A stretch of 64,000 nt of DNA, taken from NCBI RefSeq assembly GCF_004145845.1, contig NZ_SELP01000001.1, positions 372,001 to 436,000 on the forward strand, in the 5' to 3' direction. The DNA comes from Loktanella sp. IMCC34160. Lineage in GTDB: Bacteria > Pseudomonadota > Alphaproteobacteria > Rhodobacterales > Rhodobacteraceae. Positions 18,987 to 28,890 of this stretch are shown here, piece by piece. Each line of letters starts with the position of its first letter. The first letter of the stretch is position 1. The notes below the pieces were generated by a model. The model was not told the DNA's origin. It saw only the letters and a list, made by a program, of their open reading frames with translations, and made no database searches. The translations under genes and the position numbers were made by a program.

Positions 18987-20071
18987 CCGCCGCCGCATCC
19001 GCCCGTGCCGAGGCCGCGCGCCTGTCGGACCTGTTCCGCGCTGCCGGGGGGCTGCCGGTCGAGGCTGACATCCTGCAACCGGCAGAAACCCTTCTGGACC
19101 TCTATGGCGAGGATATCCGCGCCCGCGCCTATGTGACCGCCGACCCGCTGCGCGGTGAAATGATGCTGCGCCCGGATTTCACCGTGCCCGTTGTGCAGAT
19201 GCATATGGAAAGCCGCGCCGAACCCGCCCGCTATACCTATGCGGGCGAGGTGTTCCGGCGGCAGGAAGAGGACACTGGCCGGGCCAGCGAATACCTTCAG
19301 GTCGGATACGAGGTCTTCGATGGCAAGGCCCCGGCAGAGGCTGACGCAGAGGTCTTCGCGCTGGTGGCGCAGGCGCTGGACGGGCTGCCTGTGCGCGCCT
19401 CGACCGGCGATATCGGTGTGCTGATGGCCGCGGTCTCGGGGCTGAAGACGTCAGAGGCCCGCAAGGCCGCGCTGATGCGGCATATCTGGCGGCCGCGCCG
19501 GTTCCGCGCCCTCCTGGACCGCTTTGGCGGCAAGACGCCGGTGCCGGCCAGCCGCATCGCCCTTCTGGCCGAACCCGACCCCCGCGCCAAGGCAGGCCCG
19601 GACATGGGGCTGCGCGGCTGGGACGAGGTGTCGGCCCGGATCGACGCACTGCGCGAGGACGCCGCCCTGCCGCCGATTTCGGCCGAGGAAATCGCGCTTC
19701 TGGATGCGATCCTGACCCTGCGCGAAACCTGCCCGAACGTCCTGTCGAACCTGCGCGACATCGCCGTGGACCTGCCAGCGATCAGTGCCGCTGTCACGCG
19801 ACTGGACGCACGGATCACCGCGCTGTCGAACCGGGGCGTCGACGTAGAGGCGCTTGAGTTCGAAGGGAATTACGGCCGCACGTCGATGGAGTATTACGAC
19901 GGGTTCGTCTTCGGGTTCTATGCCGCTGGACGCCCCGATCTGCCGCCCGTGGCCACCGGCGGGCGCTATGACGCGCTGACGCGGGTGCTGGGGCAGGGCC
20001 GGGCCATTCCCGCCGTCGGCGCGGTGATCCGCCCGGAATTGGTGGTGGATCTGCGGGGGGCGGGCCAATGA
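18983..20071 (+). CDS. hisZ: ATP phosphoribosyltransferase regulatory subunit HisZ
   Basis: A 362-residue HisRS-like protein without a tRNA-binding C-terminal domain. It retains class II folds ([26 protein letters not shown]) and a glycine-rich [12 protein letters not shown] end, but the histidine-A motif differs from hisS. HisZ forms a hetero-octamer with short HisG and confers histidine feedback. The GTG start at 18983 overlaps the hisS TGA. A longer reading of the frame upstream overlaps hisS and is not credible. Confidence 0.93.
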   Translation: MTAAASARAEAARLSDLFRAAGGLPVEADILQPAETLLDLYGEDIRARAYVTADPLRGEMMLRPDFTVPVVQMHMESRAEPARYTYAGEVFRRQEEDTGRASEYLQVGYEVFDGKAPAEADAEVFALVAQALDGLPVRASTGDIGVLMAAVSGLKTSEARKAALMRHIWRPRRFRALLDRFGGKTPVPASRIALLAEPDPRAKAGPDMGLRGWDEVSARIDALREDAALPPISAEEIALLDAILTLRETCPNVLSNLRDIAVDLPAISAAVTRLDARITALSNRGVDVEALEFEGNYGRTSMEYYDGFVFGFYAAGRPDLPPVATGGRYDALTRVLGQGRAIPAVGAVIRPELVVDLRGAGQ

Positions 20072-20760
20072 CCGTGAAACTGGGTGTGCCGTCCAAGGGG
20101 CGGCTGATGGAAAAGACCTTTGACTGGTTCGGCGCGCGTGGCGTCAAGCTGGTCAAAACCGGGTCCGACCGGGAATATTCGGCCGCGGTCGAAGGGATCG
20201 ACGGGCTGGAACTGGTGCTGCTCAGCGCGGGCGAGATTCCCCGCGAATTGGCGGCGGGCCGTATCCATCTGGGCGTGACCGGGTCCGATCTTGTCCGGGA
20301 AAAGCTGGCCGGCTGGGAGAGCCGCGTGCGGGAATTGCAGCCGATGGGCTTCGGCGGGGCGGATCTGATTATCGCCGTGCCGCAGGCCTGGGTCGATGTG
20401 GACACGCTCGACGATCTGGACGCGGCGGCGGCGCAGTTCCGGCGCAACCACGGATTCCGCCTGCGGATCGCCACGAAATACCACCGGCTGACCCGCGATT
20501 TCCTGCGTGACAACGGGGTGGCCGACTATCGTCTGGTCGATAGCCAGGGCGCGACCGAAGGCACCGTCAAGAACGAAACCGCCGAGGCGATTGCCGACAT
20601 CACTTCGACCGGGGAGACCCTGCGGGCCAACGGGCTGAAGATCCTGTCGGACGGGTTGATCCATTCGTCGCAGGCGACCCTATTCAAAAGCCGCAGCGCT
20701 GATTGGGGACCGGAAAACCGGGCCACCCTTGACCGGCTGGAGTTCATCCTTGGGCTATAG
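20068..20760 (+). CDS. hisG: ATP phosphoribosyltransferase catalytic subunit, short form
   Basis: A 230-residue HisG of the short class, lacking the C-terminal histidine-binding domain, consistent with the adjacent hisZ. It catalyses the first step of histidine biosynthesis, ATP plus PRPP to phosphoribosyl-ATP. The N-terminus LGVPSKGRLMEKTFDWF and the PRPP loop EGTVKNETAEAIADITSTGETL-like region (kept here as EGTVKNETAEAI and DITSTGETL) are diagnostic. Its ATG overlaps the hisZ stop (ATGA). The 3' end overlaps the convergent DUF1489 gene by 6 bases. Confidence 0.95.
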   Translation: MTVKLGVPSKGRLMEKTFDWFGARGVKLVKTGSDREYSAAVEGIDGLELVLLSAGEIPRELAAGRIHLGVTGSDLVREKLAGWESRVRELQPMGFGGADLIIAVPQAWVDVDTLDDLDAAAAQFRRNHGFRLRIATKYHRLTRDFLRDNGVADYRLVDSQGATEGTVKNETAEAIADITSTGETLRANGLKILSDGLIHSSQATLFKSRSADWGPENRATLDRLEFILGL

Positions 20761-21186
20761 CACCCCGATCTCGGCCAATTGGGCAGAAAGGTCTGCGGGC
20801 AGGGCATCGTCATCGGCGCGGGCCGTGCCAAGGTCGATCGGGGCGTCCTCGGGTTTCAAGTAACGCCAGCCCTGGAACGGGCGCTTTTGCGTGGGCGCGG
20901 TCCGGATCAACTCGGGGTCGAGCACGATGGCGCATCGGCGGATGCCGTCACTGCCCTCGACCTCGTCCAGTCGCAGGATGCGTTGGCGGCACAGAATCTG
21001 TCCCTTGATCACCCAATAGATCGACCCGCCGTTCAGCACCTCCGCCTCGCGCTTGGGCCACATCCGGGTGACGTGGCGGGGCAACCCGTCGGCGGTCTGG
21101 GCCTGCCGCATGGTCTGCCATTGGGCCAGATTGGCGACATCTTCGGTGCCGACCGATAGCTTGACGAGATGGACGGTGTTCTTCAC
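20755..21186 (-). CDS. DUF1489 family protein
   Basis: A 143-residue protein beginning NTVHLVKLSVGTEDVANL and containing VTRMWPKREAEVLNGGSIYWVIKG, the conserved core of the alphaproteobacterial DUF1489 family. It has no signal peptide or membrane segment. Function unknown. It is convergent with hisG (6-base overlap) and divergent from nrdJ, sharing the 150-base region 21187-21336. Confidence 0.8.
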   Translation of the reverse strand: MKNTVHLVKLSVGTEDVANLAQWQTMRQAQTADGLPRHVTRMWPKREAEVLNGGSIYWVIKGQILCRQRILRLDEVEGSDGIRRCAIVLDPELIRTAPTQKRPFQGWRYLKPEDAPIDLGTARADDDALPADLSAQLAEIGVL

Positions 21187-21193
21187 GTGTTCC

Positions 21194-21254
21194 CCCTAGA
21201 TGTGGTAGGGTAAGCCCCTGCCAACGATTCTGCCAGTGCCCGGGTATTTAGTGC
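21194..21254 (+). promoter_or_regulatory. Possible NrdR-type sites upstream of nrdJ
   Basis: The stretch 21194-21210 is an inverted repeat (CCCTA-N7-TAGGG) that agrees with the remembered NrdR consensus at about 9 of 16 positions. A weaker half-match with TTTAGTG lies at 21239-21254. The two are 46 bp apart rather than the usual 31-32 bp between tandem NrdR boxes, so the call is weak. Confidence 0.2.
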
Positions 21255-21336
21255 CGCTGGGCGCTAGTCAAATCGGGGGACCCGCCCTATTGTGTGCCCT
21301 CTCACTGCGACTTCTGCCAAAGGATGCCCCCTGCCG

Positions 21337-23607
21337 ATGACCCGTTTTGCTGCCCCCATCGCCGAACAGATCTGGGACATGAAATACCGCTTCAAGCAGG
21401 CGGACGGGACGCCGATTGACGCCACTGTCGAAGACAGCTGGCGCCGGATCGCGCGGGCGCTGGCAGCGGTCGAAAGGAACCCAAGTGACTGGGAAGACAG
21501 GTTTTATGCCGCGCTGGAGGATTTCAAATACCTGCCCGCCGGCCGGATCACGGCAGGCGCCGGAACCGCGCGACAGGTGACCCTGTTCAACTGCTTTGTC
21601 ATGGGGACCATCCCCGACAGCATGGGCGGTATTTTCGACATGCTGAAAGAAGCCGCGCTGACCATGCAGCAGGGCGGCGGGATCGGCTATGATTTCTCGA
21701 CCATCCGACCCAAGGGCGCGGCGGTGCACGGGGTGGCAGCGGATGCCTCTGGCCCCTTGTCGTTCATGGATGTCTGGGATGCCATGTGCCGCACGATCAT
21801 GTCCGCCGGGTCGCGCCGGGGCGCGATGATGGCGACCATGCGTTGTGACCATCCGGATATCGAGGATTTCATCACCGCGAAATCCGACCCGGCCCGGCTG
21901 CGCATGTTCAACATGTCCGTGCTGGTGACCGATGCCTTCATGGAAGCGGTCAAGGCGGATGGCAGCTGGGAGCTGAAATTCGGCGATCGCGTCTACAAGA
22001 CGGTCGAGGCCCGCGATCTGTGGGACCGGATCATGCGGTCGACCTATGACTATGCCGAACCGGGCGTGATCTTCATCGACCGGATCAACCAGATGAACAA
22101 CCTTGCCTATTGCGAGGATATCGCGGCGACGAACCCATGTGGGGAACAGCCGCTGCCGCCCTATGGCGCCTGTCTGCTGGGGTCGATCAACCTTGCCCGG
22201 CTGGTCCACAGCCCGTTCGAAGACGCCGCCCATGTCTGCCTGACCGAGCTGAAAGAGCTGGTCGCGACCGCCGTGCGGATGATGGATAACGTGGTGGATG
22301 CGTCGCGCTTTCCGCTGGAGGCGCAGGCGCAAGAGGCGCAGGCCAAACGCCGGATCGGTCTGGGGGTCACCGGCCTTGCCGATGCGTTGTTGATGTGTGG
22401 TCTGCGCTACGGGTCCGAGGAGGCTGCGGCCAAGACTGAGGAATGGATGAAGGCCATCGCGCGCGCCTCCTATCTGGCCAGCGTCGATCTTGCGAAAGAG
22501 AAGGGCGCCTTCCCCATGTTCGATAAGGACAAGTATCTGGCCTCTGGTTCGCTGCGCGAGATGGATGAAGATGTGAAAACGGCAATTGCCGAACATGGCA
22601 TCCGCAACGCGCTTCTGACCTCGATCGCACCGACCGGGACGATTTCGCTTTATGCTGGGAACGTCAGCTCGGGGATCGAGCCGGTCTTCGCCTATGCCTA
22701 CACCCGCAAGGTTCTGCAAAAGGACGGATCACGGACCGAGGAAGAGGTCGTGGACTACGCCGTGCAGATGTGGCGCGACAAGTTCGGCGATGCGCCGCTG
22801 CCCGACTATTTCGTGAACGCCCAGACGCTGGCCCCGCTGGACCATGTGCGGATGCAGGCGGCGGCCCAGAAATGGATCGACAGCAGCATTTCCAAGACGA
22901 TCAACTGCCCTGTGGACATCAGTTTCGAGGCGTTCAAAGACGTCTATATGGAAGCGTTCGAGACCGGCTGCAAAGGCTGCACCACCTATCGCCCCAACGA
23001 TGTGACCGGATCGGTCCTGAGTGTCTCTGAAGAGAAAGCCCCAGCAGACAGCCCGGCAGCCGTCGATGGGGGCGAAGTCGTCTATCTGTCCGAACCGCTG
23101 GACCGCCCGGCGGAACTGGAAGGCGCGACCTACAAGGTCAAATGGCCCGACAGCGAGCACGCGATCTATATCACCATCAATGATCTGGTCGTCGGCGGGC
23201 ATCGCCGCCCGTTCGAGATTTTCATCAACTCCAAGAACATGGAGCATTTCGCATGGACCGTGGCACTGACCCGGATGATTTCGGCGGTGTTCCGGCGCGG
23301 CGGCGACGTGTCCTTTGTCGTGGAAGAGCTGAAGGCGGTCTTTGACCCGCGCGGCGGCGCCTGGATGAAAGGGAAATATGTCCCGTCGATTCTTGCCGCC
23401 ATCGGGGGGGTGATTGAAAAGCACATGATCTCGACCGGGTTCCTTGCGGGCGAAGGCTTGGGGTTGAAGGCCGACCCGCAAGCCGAAGTGATGCAAGTGA
23501 ACGGCGCGCCGCGCGGCAAGGCCTGTTCGTCCTGTGGGTCCTACGAAATGCGGATGGTCGAAGGGTGCATGACCTGCGCCTCTTGCGGCTTTTCGAAATG
23601 CGGTTGA
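21337..23607 (+). CDS. nrdJ: Adenosylcobalamin-dependent (class II) ribonucleotide reductase
   Basis: A 756-residue vitamin B12-dependent ribonucleoside-diphosphate reductase. The N-terminal part has the YLPAGRITAGAGT and TLFNCFVMG segments, and the active-site loop TNPCGEQPLPPYGACLLGS is present. The C-terminal region carries a TSCPD-like domain and ends with two CxxC pairs (CSSC, CASC) of a zinc ribbon. The start at 21337 (MTRFAAP) has AAGGAT upstream; an in-frame ATG 15 codons earlier is less convincing. It makes deoxyribonucleotides independently of oxygen and implies cobalamin synthesis or uptake by the organism. Confidence 0.94.
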   Translation: MTRFAAPIAEQIWDMKYRFKQADGTPIDATVEDSWRRIARALAAVERNPSDWEDRFYAALEDFKYLPAGRITAGAGTARQVTLFNCFVMGTIPDSMGGIFDMLKEAALTMQQGGGIGYDFSTIRPKGAAVHGVAADASGPLSFMDVWDAMCRTIMSAGSRRGAMMATMRCDHPDIEDFITAKSDPARLRMFNMSVLVTDAFMEAVKADGSWELKFGDRVYKTVEARDLWDRIMRSTYDYAEPGVIFIDRINQMNNLAYCEDIAATNPCGEQPLPPYGACLLGSINLARLVHSPFEDAAHVCLTELKELVATAVRMMDNVVDASRFPLEAQAQEAQAKRRIGLGVTGLADALLMCGLRYGSEEAAAKTEEWMKAIARASYLASVDLAKEKGAFPMFDKDKYLASGSLREMDEDVKTAIAEHGIRNALLTSIAPTGTISLYAGNVSSGIEPVFAYAYTRKVLQKDGSRTEEEVVDYAVQMWRDKFGDAPLPDYFVNAQTLAPLDHVRMQAAAQKWIDSSISKTINCPVDISFEAFKDVYMEAFETGCKGCTTYRPNDVTGSVLSVSEEKAPADSPAAVDGGEVVYLSEPLDRPAELEGATYKVKWPDSEHAIYITINDLVVGGHRRPFEIFINSKNMEHFAWTVALTRMISAVFRRGGDVSFVVEELKAVFDPRGGAWMKGKYVPSILAAIGGVIEKHMISTGFLAGEGLGLKADPQAEVMQVNGAPRGKACSSCGSYEMRMVEGCMTCASCGFSKCG

Positions 23608-23705
23608 TCCGCCGGGATCAGCTATCGCCATAAAATTGACATTCCGGGCGGTCATACGGGGCGTTCGGAACAGGGTTTGTCGGAAATTGAAAGGTTGAAC
23701 ACGCC

Positions 23706-24644
23706 ATGCGGTTTCATTGGCTGATCGCGGCTGTCGGAATTGCCCTTGGTGGCGCCCATCCCGCCGCCGCGCTTGACCTGACGTTCGGGCCCGAGCGTGA
23801 GACGCTTGGCGTCGGGCGGTTGTTCAACAATGACCAGTTTGGCGACACCTATGACCGCTGGCGGACCGGGTCTTATGTGTTCTCGCTTGTGCGTGGGCCG
23901 GATTGGTCCGGGCCGCGGCCCACCACGCCCGGAGAGATCGTCGAATATCGCTTTCGGACCGAGATCATCGCGCCCTCCGCCTTGAACGGACCGGGATCGG
24001 ATGACCGGCCCTATGTCGGCGCGCTGTCCGCCGGGGCGCATACCCATTTTTCGCTTGGTCGGGTCGAGGCGAGCGTTGGTGCGGATCTGACCGCCGTCGG
24101 GCCGCAGACCGGTGTGTCGGATCTTCAGGCTGCGTTCCACGAGATGTTCGGCCTGCCGACCTTGTCGCCCACGGTTGCCGACAATCAGGTTCCCAATGCG
24201 GTCTACATCAGCGGCACGGCCGAGCTTGGGCTGCCGGTGCCCCTGTCCGAAACCGCGGTCCTGCGTCCCTTCGTCGAGGCGCAGGCGGGGGTCGAGGACA
24301 TTTTGCGCATCGGTGGAGACCTTGTGATCGGGCGCGTGGGGCAGGGTGGGCTTTGGCTGCGCGACGTGCCGACCGGGCAGCTTTACCCCGGTATCGCGAC
24401 CGGGGCGGGCGGGGTCACCTATGTGGTCGGCATGGACTATGCCGTCGTCGGTCAAAGCCGGTTCTTCCCCGATGATATGGGCGCATCCGCGCTGCCCGAA
24501 CGGTTCCGGGCGCGGGCGATGGCCCATTGGCAACTTGGCTCCGAGGTCAGCTGGGGATACGGGATGACCTATCTGTCGGAAGAATTCGAAGGCCAGCCCG
24601 AAGGCCAGTTCGTCGGATCGGTGAAGCTGAATTTCAACTTCTGA
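23706..24644 (+). CDS. LpxR-like lipid A 3'-O-deacylase (DUF2219), outer membrane
   Basis: A 312-residue protein with a signal peptide (cleavage near AAA-L). The mature N-terminus has the NNDQFGDTYDRW motif; Asn and Asp here correspond to active-site residues of Salmonella LpxR, and a later AFHEMFG supplies the catalytic His and a Glu. Alternating beta strands and a C-terminal aromatic residue (NFNF) fit an outer-membrane barrel. LpxR removes the 3'-acyloxyacyl chain of lipid A in a Ca2+-dependent way. A TTGACA is visible at about 23636. It stands alone between nrdJ and the Hint gene. Confidence 0.82.
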   Translation: MRFHWLIAAVGIALGGAHPAAALDLTFGPERETLGVGRLFNNDQFGDTYDRWRTGSYVFSLVRGPDWSGPRPTTPGEIVEYRFRTEIIAPSALNGPGSDDRPYVGALSAGAHTHFSLGRVEASVGADLTAVGPQTGVSDLQAAFHEMFGLPTLSPTVADNQVPNAVYISGTAELGLPVPLSETAVLRPFVEAQAGVEDILRIGGDLVIGRVGQGGLWLRDVPTGQLYPGIATGAGGVTYVVGMDYAVVGQSRFFPDDMGASALPERFRARAMAHWQLGSEVSWGYGMTYLSEEFEGQPEGQFVGSVKLNFNF

Positions 24645-24675
24645 CCAAAAAGTTAACGCCTGTCCTTAAAGTGTC

Positions 24676-24704
24676 TTGATTCGCTCGAATCAGCCTTGTT
24701 AGGG
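24676..24704 (+). promoter_or_regulatory. Promoter with two CcrM (GANTC) sites upstream of the Hint gene
   Basis: The palindrome GATTCG-CT-CGAATC (24678-24691) contains GATTC and GAATC, both GANTC methylation sites. A sigma70-like promoter fits across it: TTGATT 24676-24681, 17-bp spacer, TTAGGG 24699-24704, which puts the methylation sites between -35 and -10. That position is characteristic of promoters responding to GcrA and CcrM, and gcrA is encoded in this window. Confidence 0.4.
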
Positions 24705-24744
24705 TTGCCCTGTAGCACCGCGCGACAAATGACGCGGGCACAAC

Positions 24745-25842
24745 ATGAGGCAGAATACAGGCATGAAGACGGGCTTTCATGGCACGTTCGTCATTTCCTG
24801 GTCGCAAACCGAACTGGACGGTCAATGGTCCGCCCCGTTCGAAAACCTTCGGGTCGGGGCCATCTGGGTCTGGACCGGGGATCCCGTGCGGGTCGATGGG
24901 CCGGCGACGGTCCTGACATTGGGAACAGCGACCGGAGAGACGGATCTTCGCAGGCGCGCCGCGATGAGCGTGCGCCGGCTTTTGCGGGCTGTCGACGCGC
25001 CGGTCGCGGACCCGGCCAGGTCAGGCGAAATCACCGCCCCCGCGTTTGAACGCAGTTTCAACGTCACCGACGGTCGGTCCACCTGGACCGTGACGCTGAT
25101 CGACACCGGGGCAGGGCGGCCGCCCCTGTTGATGTTCACCGGCGAAATGCCGCCGCGCCACGCGGAACTGTGGATCGTGTCGCATAACATCGACCTTGAT
25201 CAGCGCGACCAATCGGCGGACCTGCCCGGTGGGGTCATCTGTTTCACCCCCGGCACCGAGATCCTGACCGAACGCGGTCCCCGCCTTGTAGAGCATCTGG
25301 CCGAAGGCGACATGATACAGACCAAGGATAATGGCTGTCAGGAATTGCTGTGGATCGGCCAGCGGCGGATCACCGGCGCGCGTCTTTACGCGATGCCGCA
25401 TCTGTCGCCGATCCGCCTGCGGGAAGGGGCGCTGGACAAGGGCGTTCCCGATGCCGGGCTTCTGGTGTCGCCGGATCACCGGGTCATGGTGCGCGGCGCC
25501 AAAGCACGGGCACTGTTCAATTGCGACGAGGTGCTGGCCACGGCCCGCGATCTTGTGAACGACGAGACGATCCTTGTGGATCATTCCGTGCAAGAGGTGA
25601 CCTACATTCACCTTCTGCTGGAAAGTCATGAAGTTGTCTTCGCCAACTCGGTCGAAACCGAAAGTTTCCATCCGGCCAGTGCCGCGCTGGACAATCTGGG
25701 TCTGGAAGAGCAGACCCGGCTTTACGATCTGCTGCCCGTCCTGCGCGGCGACCCGCAGGCATACGGCAATTATGCGCGCCGTGTTCTGTCGAAATCCGAG
25801 GCCGCGCTTCTGCGGCACGACGGGCGGTATCGGGCGATCTAG
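24745..25842 (+). CDS. Hint (hedgehog/intein-type) domain protein
   Basis: A 365-residue protein. The Hint domain begins at Cys166 (ICFTPGTEILTERG) and includes the VSPDHRVMV block and the HLLLESHEVVFANSVETES block typical of the Hint_2 group common in Rhodobacterales. The N-terminal 160 residues have no domain I recognise. The usual C-terminal splice Asn/extein is not evident, so self-splicing is doubtful; such proteins are often secreted or surface proteins. Two starts are possible, 24745 and 24763, neither with a strong ribosome-binding site. Confidence 0.8.
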   Translation: MRQNTGMKTGFHGTFVISWSQTELDGQWSAPFENLRVGAIWVWTGDPVRVDGPATVLTLGTATGETDLRRRAAMSVRRLLRAVDAPVADPARSGEITAPAFERSFNVTDGRSTWTVTLIDTGAGRPPLLMFTGEMPPRHAELWIVSHNIDLDQRDQSADLPGGVICFTPGTEILTERGPRLVEHLAEGDMIQTKDNGCQELLWIGQRRITGARLYAMPHLSPIRLREGALDKGVPDAGLLVSPDHRVMVRGAKARALFNCDEVLATARDLVNDETILVDHSVQEVTYIHLLLESHEVVFANSVETESFHPASAALDNLGLEEQTRLYDLLPVLRGDPQAYGNYARRVLSKSEAALLRHDGRYRAI

Positions 25843-25884
25843 GTCGCGATCGACAAGTTTTCTCCAGTGGGGCGGGGAAGGGCG

Positions 25885-26033
25885 TTGACTCTCCCCGCCC
25901 CCGCTATATAAGCCGCGCGTTCATTGGTGTTGGTGGCCCCCGCAAGGGGATGCCTGTCACGGGTCCGCCCGTTAGGACAACGCCCTTCATAGTGGCCCCT
26001 CGGGGCCTCGCATAACTCGAAGGAGATCAGACG
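25885..26033 (+). promoter_or_regulatory. Promoter and structured 5' leader of rpsD
   Basis: TTGACT (25885-25890), a 16-bp spacer and TATAAG (25907-25912) form a strong promoter. The roughly 115-nt leader has two compact hairpins: CCCC-GCAA-GGGG, a GNRA-type loop around 25940-25955, and GGCCC-CTCG-GGGCC around 25995-26008. These are followed by AAGGAG and the GTG start. Ribosomal protein S4 autoregulates translation in other bacteria, so a regulatory leader is plausible but unproven. Confidence 0.5.
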
Positions 26034-26654
26034 GTGACCAAACGCACCTCTGCCAAGTATAAAATTGACCGCCGGATGGGCGAAAACATCTGGGGTCGTC
26101 CGAAATCCCCGGTCAACCGCCGCGAATATGGCCCCGGCCAGCACGGCCAGCGCCGCAAGGCTAAGCTGTCCGACTTCGGTCTGCAGCTGCGCGCCAAGCA
26201 GAAGCTGAAGGGTCACTACGGCGACCTGACCGAAAAGCAGTTCCGCCGCATCTACGCCGAAGCCGAACGGGTGAAGGGCGACACTGGCGAGAACCTGATC
26301 GGCCTGCTGGAGCGCCGCCTGGACGCCGTCGTCTACCGCGCCAAGTTCGTGCCGACCGTCTTTGCTGCCCGCCAGTTCGTGAACCACGGCCACGTGACCG
26401 TGAACGGCAAGAAAGTGAACATTCCTTCGTACCGCGTGAAAGAAGGCGACGTGATCGAGGTCCGTCAGAAGTCCAAGCAGATGGCGCTGGTGCTCGAAGC
26501 CTCGCAACTGCCGGAGCGTGACGTTCCCGATTATCTCGAAGTTGACCATTCCAAGATGGTCGCAACCTTCGTGCGGACCCCGGGTCTGTCGGATGTGCCC
26601 TACGCGGTGCAGATGGAACCGAACCTCGTTATCGAATACTACGCGCAGAACTAA
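26034..26654 (+). CDS. rpsD: 30S ribosomal protein S4
   Basis: A 206-residue S4 protein, a primary 16S rRNA-binding protein of the small subunit. The N-terminal [20 protein letters not shown] and [20 protein letters not shown], and the S4 RNA-binding domain ([28 protein letters not shown]), are unmistakable. The start is GTG 26034, with AAGGAG about 8 bases upstream. It is monocistronic, with its own promoter and terminator. Confidence 0.97.
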   Translation: MTKRTSAKYKIDRRMGENIWGRPKSPVNRREYGPGQHGQRRKAKLSDFGLQLRAKQKLKGHYGDLTEKQFRRIYAEAERVKGDTGENLIGLLERRLDAVVYRAKFVPTVFAARQFVNHGHVTVNGKKVNIPSYRVKEGDVIEVRQKSKQMALVLEASQLPERDVPDYLEVDHSKMVATFVRTPGLSDVPYAVQMEPNLVIEYYAQN

Positions 26655-26677
26655 GGTTCGCGCCGATCCATTCGAGG

Positions 26678-26715
26678 GGCCGCGACGGGAAACCGCCGCG
26701 GCCTTTTCCTTTTTG
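26678..26715 (+). terminator. Rho-independent terminator after rpsD
   Basis: A 7-bp GC stem (26678-26684 with 26697-26703) is followed by TTTTCCTTTTT. It lies 24 bases after the rpsD stop and before hisC. Confidence 0.8.
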
Positions 26716-26795
26716 CCACAGGGGTCAGACAACCTGCGCCTGCGCTGTCTTGCCTCTGGAAAGCCGGTCGCCCCGCCGCTAAGGAAGGGCCGGGG

Positions 26796-27899
26796 ATGTC
26801 AGGGAATACGGCCATGGCCAGCAAGATCAAACCGCAACCGGGGATCATGGAGATCGCGCTTTACAAAAGCGGCGAAGCCACGATTGCGGGCCGGACCGAG
26901 GTGTTGAAGCTTTCTGCCAACGAAAGCCCCTATGGGCCGTCGGACAAGGCGAAAGCCGCCTTTGCCAAGACCGCCGCAACCCTGCATCGCTATCCCGGCA
27001 CCGATCACGCCGACCTGCGGGCCGCCATTGCCGAGGTGCACCGGCTGGACCCCGCGCGGATCATCTGCGGCGTCGGCTCGGACGAGGTGCTGCAATTCGT
27101 GGCGCAGGCCTATGCCGGCAAAGGGGATGAGGTTATCCACACCGAGCATGGCTTTGCAATGTATCCGATCCTGGCCCATGCAGTCGGGGCCAAACCCGTT
27201 TGTGTGCCCGAAAAGAACCGCCGCGTGGATGTGGATGCGGTCCTGTCGGCCTGCACCCCGAAAACCCGGATCGTCTTTATCACCAACCCCGGCAATCCGA
27301 CCGGCACCATCCTGTCGAAGAAGGATTTGGCCCGGTTGGCCAACGGCATTCCAGAAAAGGCGCTTCTGGTGCTTGACGGGGCCTATACCGAATTTGCCGA
27401 TGGCTCTGACGGGGGTGCGTCCCTGGTCGAGGCCCGCGACAACGTCATCATGACCCGCACCTTTTCCAAGGCCTATGGGCTGGGCGGGTTGCGGATTGGC
27501 TGGGGCTATGCCCCGGTCGAGATCATCGAGGTGCTGAACCGCATCCGCCAGCCGTTCAACCTGTCCCCGACCCAACTGGCCACCGCCGAAGCGGCGGTGC
27601 GCGATCAGGACTGGCTGACCAAGGTCGTGACCGACAACGCCCGCAACCGCGCCTGGCTGGTCGAGGCGCTGAACGATATCGGTGTCGCGGCGGACGAAAG
27701 CCAGGCGAACTTCGTTCTTGCGCGGTTCAACTCTGAAGAAGAGGCCGCGGCCTGTGATGCCGCGCTGCGGGCCGATGGGATCATCGTGCGCCGGGTGGGG
27801 GGCTACGGCTTTCCGCAGGGGCTGCGGATCACGGTGGGCGAGGAATCCGCCTGTCGCCGCGTCGTGCATGTGATTGGCCAGTTCAAAGGGGTTCGCTGA
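26796..27899 (+). CDS. hisC: Histidinol-phosphate aminotransferase
   Basis: A 367-residue class I/II PLP aminotransferase. [14 protein letters not shown] at the N-terminus, the NPGNPTGT motif, and [15 protein letters not shown] with the Schiff-base Lys are the HisC hallmarks. It transfers an amino group from glutamate to imidazole-acetol phosphate, and in many alphaproteobacteria also acts on phenylpyruvate. Its coupling to tyrC (one-base overlap) supports such a dual role here, an inference. ATG 26796 has GGAAGG upstream; ATG 26814 is a possible alternative. Confidence 0.92.
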   Translation: MSGNTAMASKIKPQPGIMEIALYKSGEATIAGRTEVLKLSANESPYGPSDKAKAAFAKTAATLHRYPGTDHADLRAAIAEVHRLDPARIICGVGSDEVLQFVAQAYAGKGDEVIHTEHGFAMYPILAHAVGAKPVCVPEKNRRVDVDAVLSACTPKTRIVFITNPGNPTGTILSKKDLARLANGIPEKALLVLDGAYTEFADGSDGGASLVEARDNVIMTRTFSKAYGLGGLRIGWGYAPVEIIEVLNRIRQPFNLSPTQLATAEAAVRDQDWLTKVVTDNARNRAWLVEALNDIGVAADESQANFVLARFNSEEEAAACDAALRADGIIVRRVGGYGFPQGLRITVGEESACRRVVHVIGQFKGVR

Positions 27900-28819
27900 T
27901 GGCGCAGGTCTATGATCGGGTGGCCCTGATCGGGCTGGGTCTCATTGCCTCGTCGATGTTCTGGGCGATCAAGCGCGCCGGGCTGGCGGGCGAGGTCACG
28001 GGCTTTGCCCGGTCCGCCGAGACCCGCGCCACCGCCCGCGACATCGGCCTGTGCGACCGGGTGTGCGACAGCGCGGCAGAGGCGGCCGAAGGCGCGGACC
28101 TTGTGGTGCTTTGCGTGCCCGTGGGCGCGATGGGGGCGGTCGCCGCTGAAATCGCGCCGGTGCTGAAGCCCGGGGCCACCGTGTCGGACGTGGGATCGGT
28201 GAAGAAGGCGGTGATCGAGGCCGTTGGCCCGCATATCCCCGACGGCGTGCATTTCATTCCAGCCCACCCGCTTGCAGGGACCGAGCATTCCGGCCCCCGG
28301 TCGGGCTTTGCCGAGCTGTTCGATAACCGCTGGTGCATTCTTGTGCCTGAAGGCGCCGATGCGGCTGCAACCTCCCGCCTGCGGGCGCTGTGGGAAGGCA
28401 TGGGGTCCAACGTTGAAGAGATGGACGCCGAACACCATGACCTTGTGCTTGCGGTCACCAGCCATACGCCGCACCTGATTGCCTATACGATGGTGGGCGT
28501 CGCCGACGACCTGCGCCGGGTAACCGACAGCGAGGTCATCAAGTATTCCGCCGCCGGTTTCCGGGATTTCACCCGGATTGCGGCCAGTGACCCGACCATG
28601 TGGCGCGACGTCTTCCTGACCAACAAGGAAGCCACGCTGGAGATCCTTGGCCGCTTCACCGAAGAGCTGTTCGCCCTTCAACGGGCGATCCGAACCGGTG
28701 ATGGCGACCACCTGCATGCCTATTTCACCCGGACCCGCGCGATCCGTCGCGGGATCATCGAGGCCGGGCAGGATACCGATGCGCCGAACTTTGGCCGGAC
28801 CCCTGCCAAGAAAGGCTGA
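27899..28819 (+). CDS. tyrC: Prephenate/arogenate dehydrogenase family protein
   Basis: A 306-residue NAD(P)-dependent enzyme. The Rossmann motif [12 protein letters not shown] lies near residue 11, and [10 protein letters not shown] and [15 protein letters not shown] are the conserved substrate-binding motifs of the TyrA/TyrC family. It oxidatively decarboxylates prephenate or arogenate on the way to tyrosine; the preferred substrate is not readable. It has no chorismate mutase or ACT domain. The ATG overlaps the hisC stop. Confidence 0.9.
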   Translation: MAQVYDRVALIGLGLIASSMFWAIKRAGLAGEVTGFARSAETRATARDIGLCDRVCDSAAEAAEGADLVVLCVPVGAMGAVAAEIAPVLKPGATVSDVGSVKKAVIEAVGPHIPDGVHFIPAHPLAGTEHSGPRSGFAELFDNRWCILVPEGADAAATSRLRALWEGMGSNVEEMDAEHHDLVLAVTSHTPHLIAYTMVGVADDLRRVTDSEVIKYSAAGFRDFTRIAASDPTMWRDVFLTNKEATLEILGRFTEELFALQRAIRTGDGDHLHAYFTRTRAIRRGIIEAGQDTDAPNFGRTPAKKG

Positions 28820-28890
28820 CGCCTTGCTTGCATGGCCCCTTCGGGGGCCGTAGAAGCGCCCGGAACATTCTTCGCGCAAAGGACCGGGAC

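Noticed and set aside
21187-21336. Possible cobalamin riboswitch before the B12-dependent nrdJ
   Set aside because: The 150-base gap is too short and no B12 box or the expected multi-arm fold could be traced.
26655-26795. Histidine leader peptide before hisC
   Set aside because: No run of His codons in a short frame; the hairpin there is the rpsD terminator.
28834-28848. GC hairpin before ychF as a terminator
   Set aside because: There is no T tract after the stem, and the hairpin could as well be part of the ychF leader.
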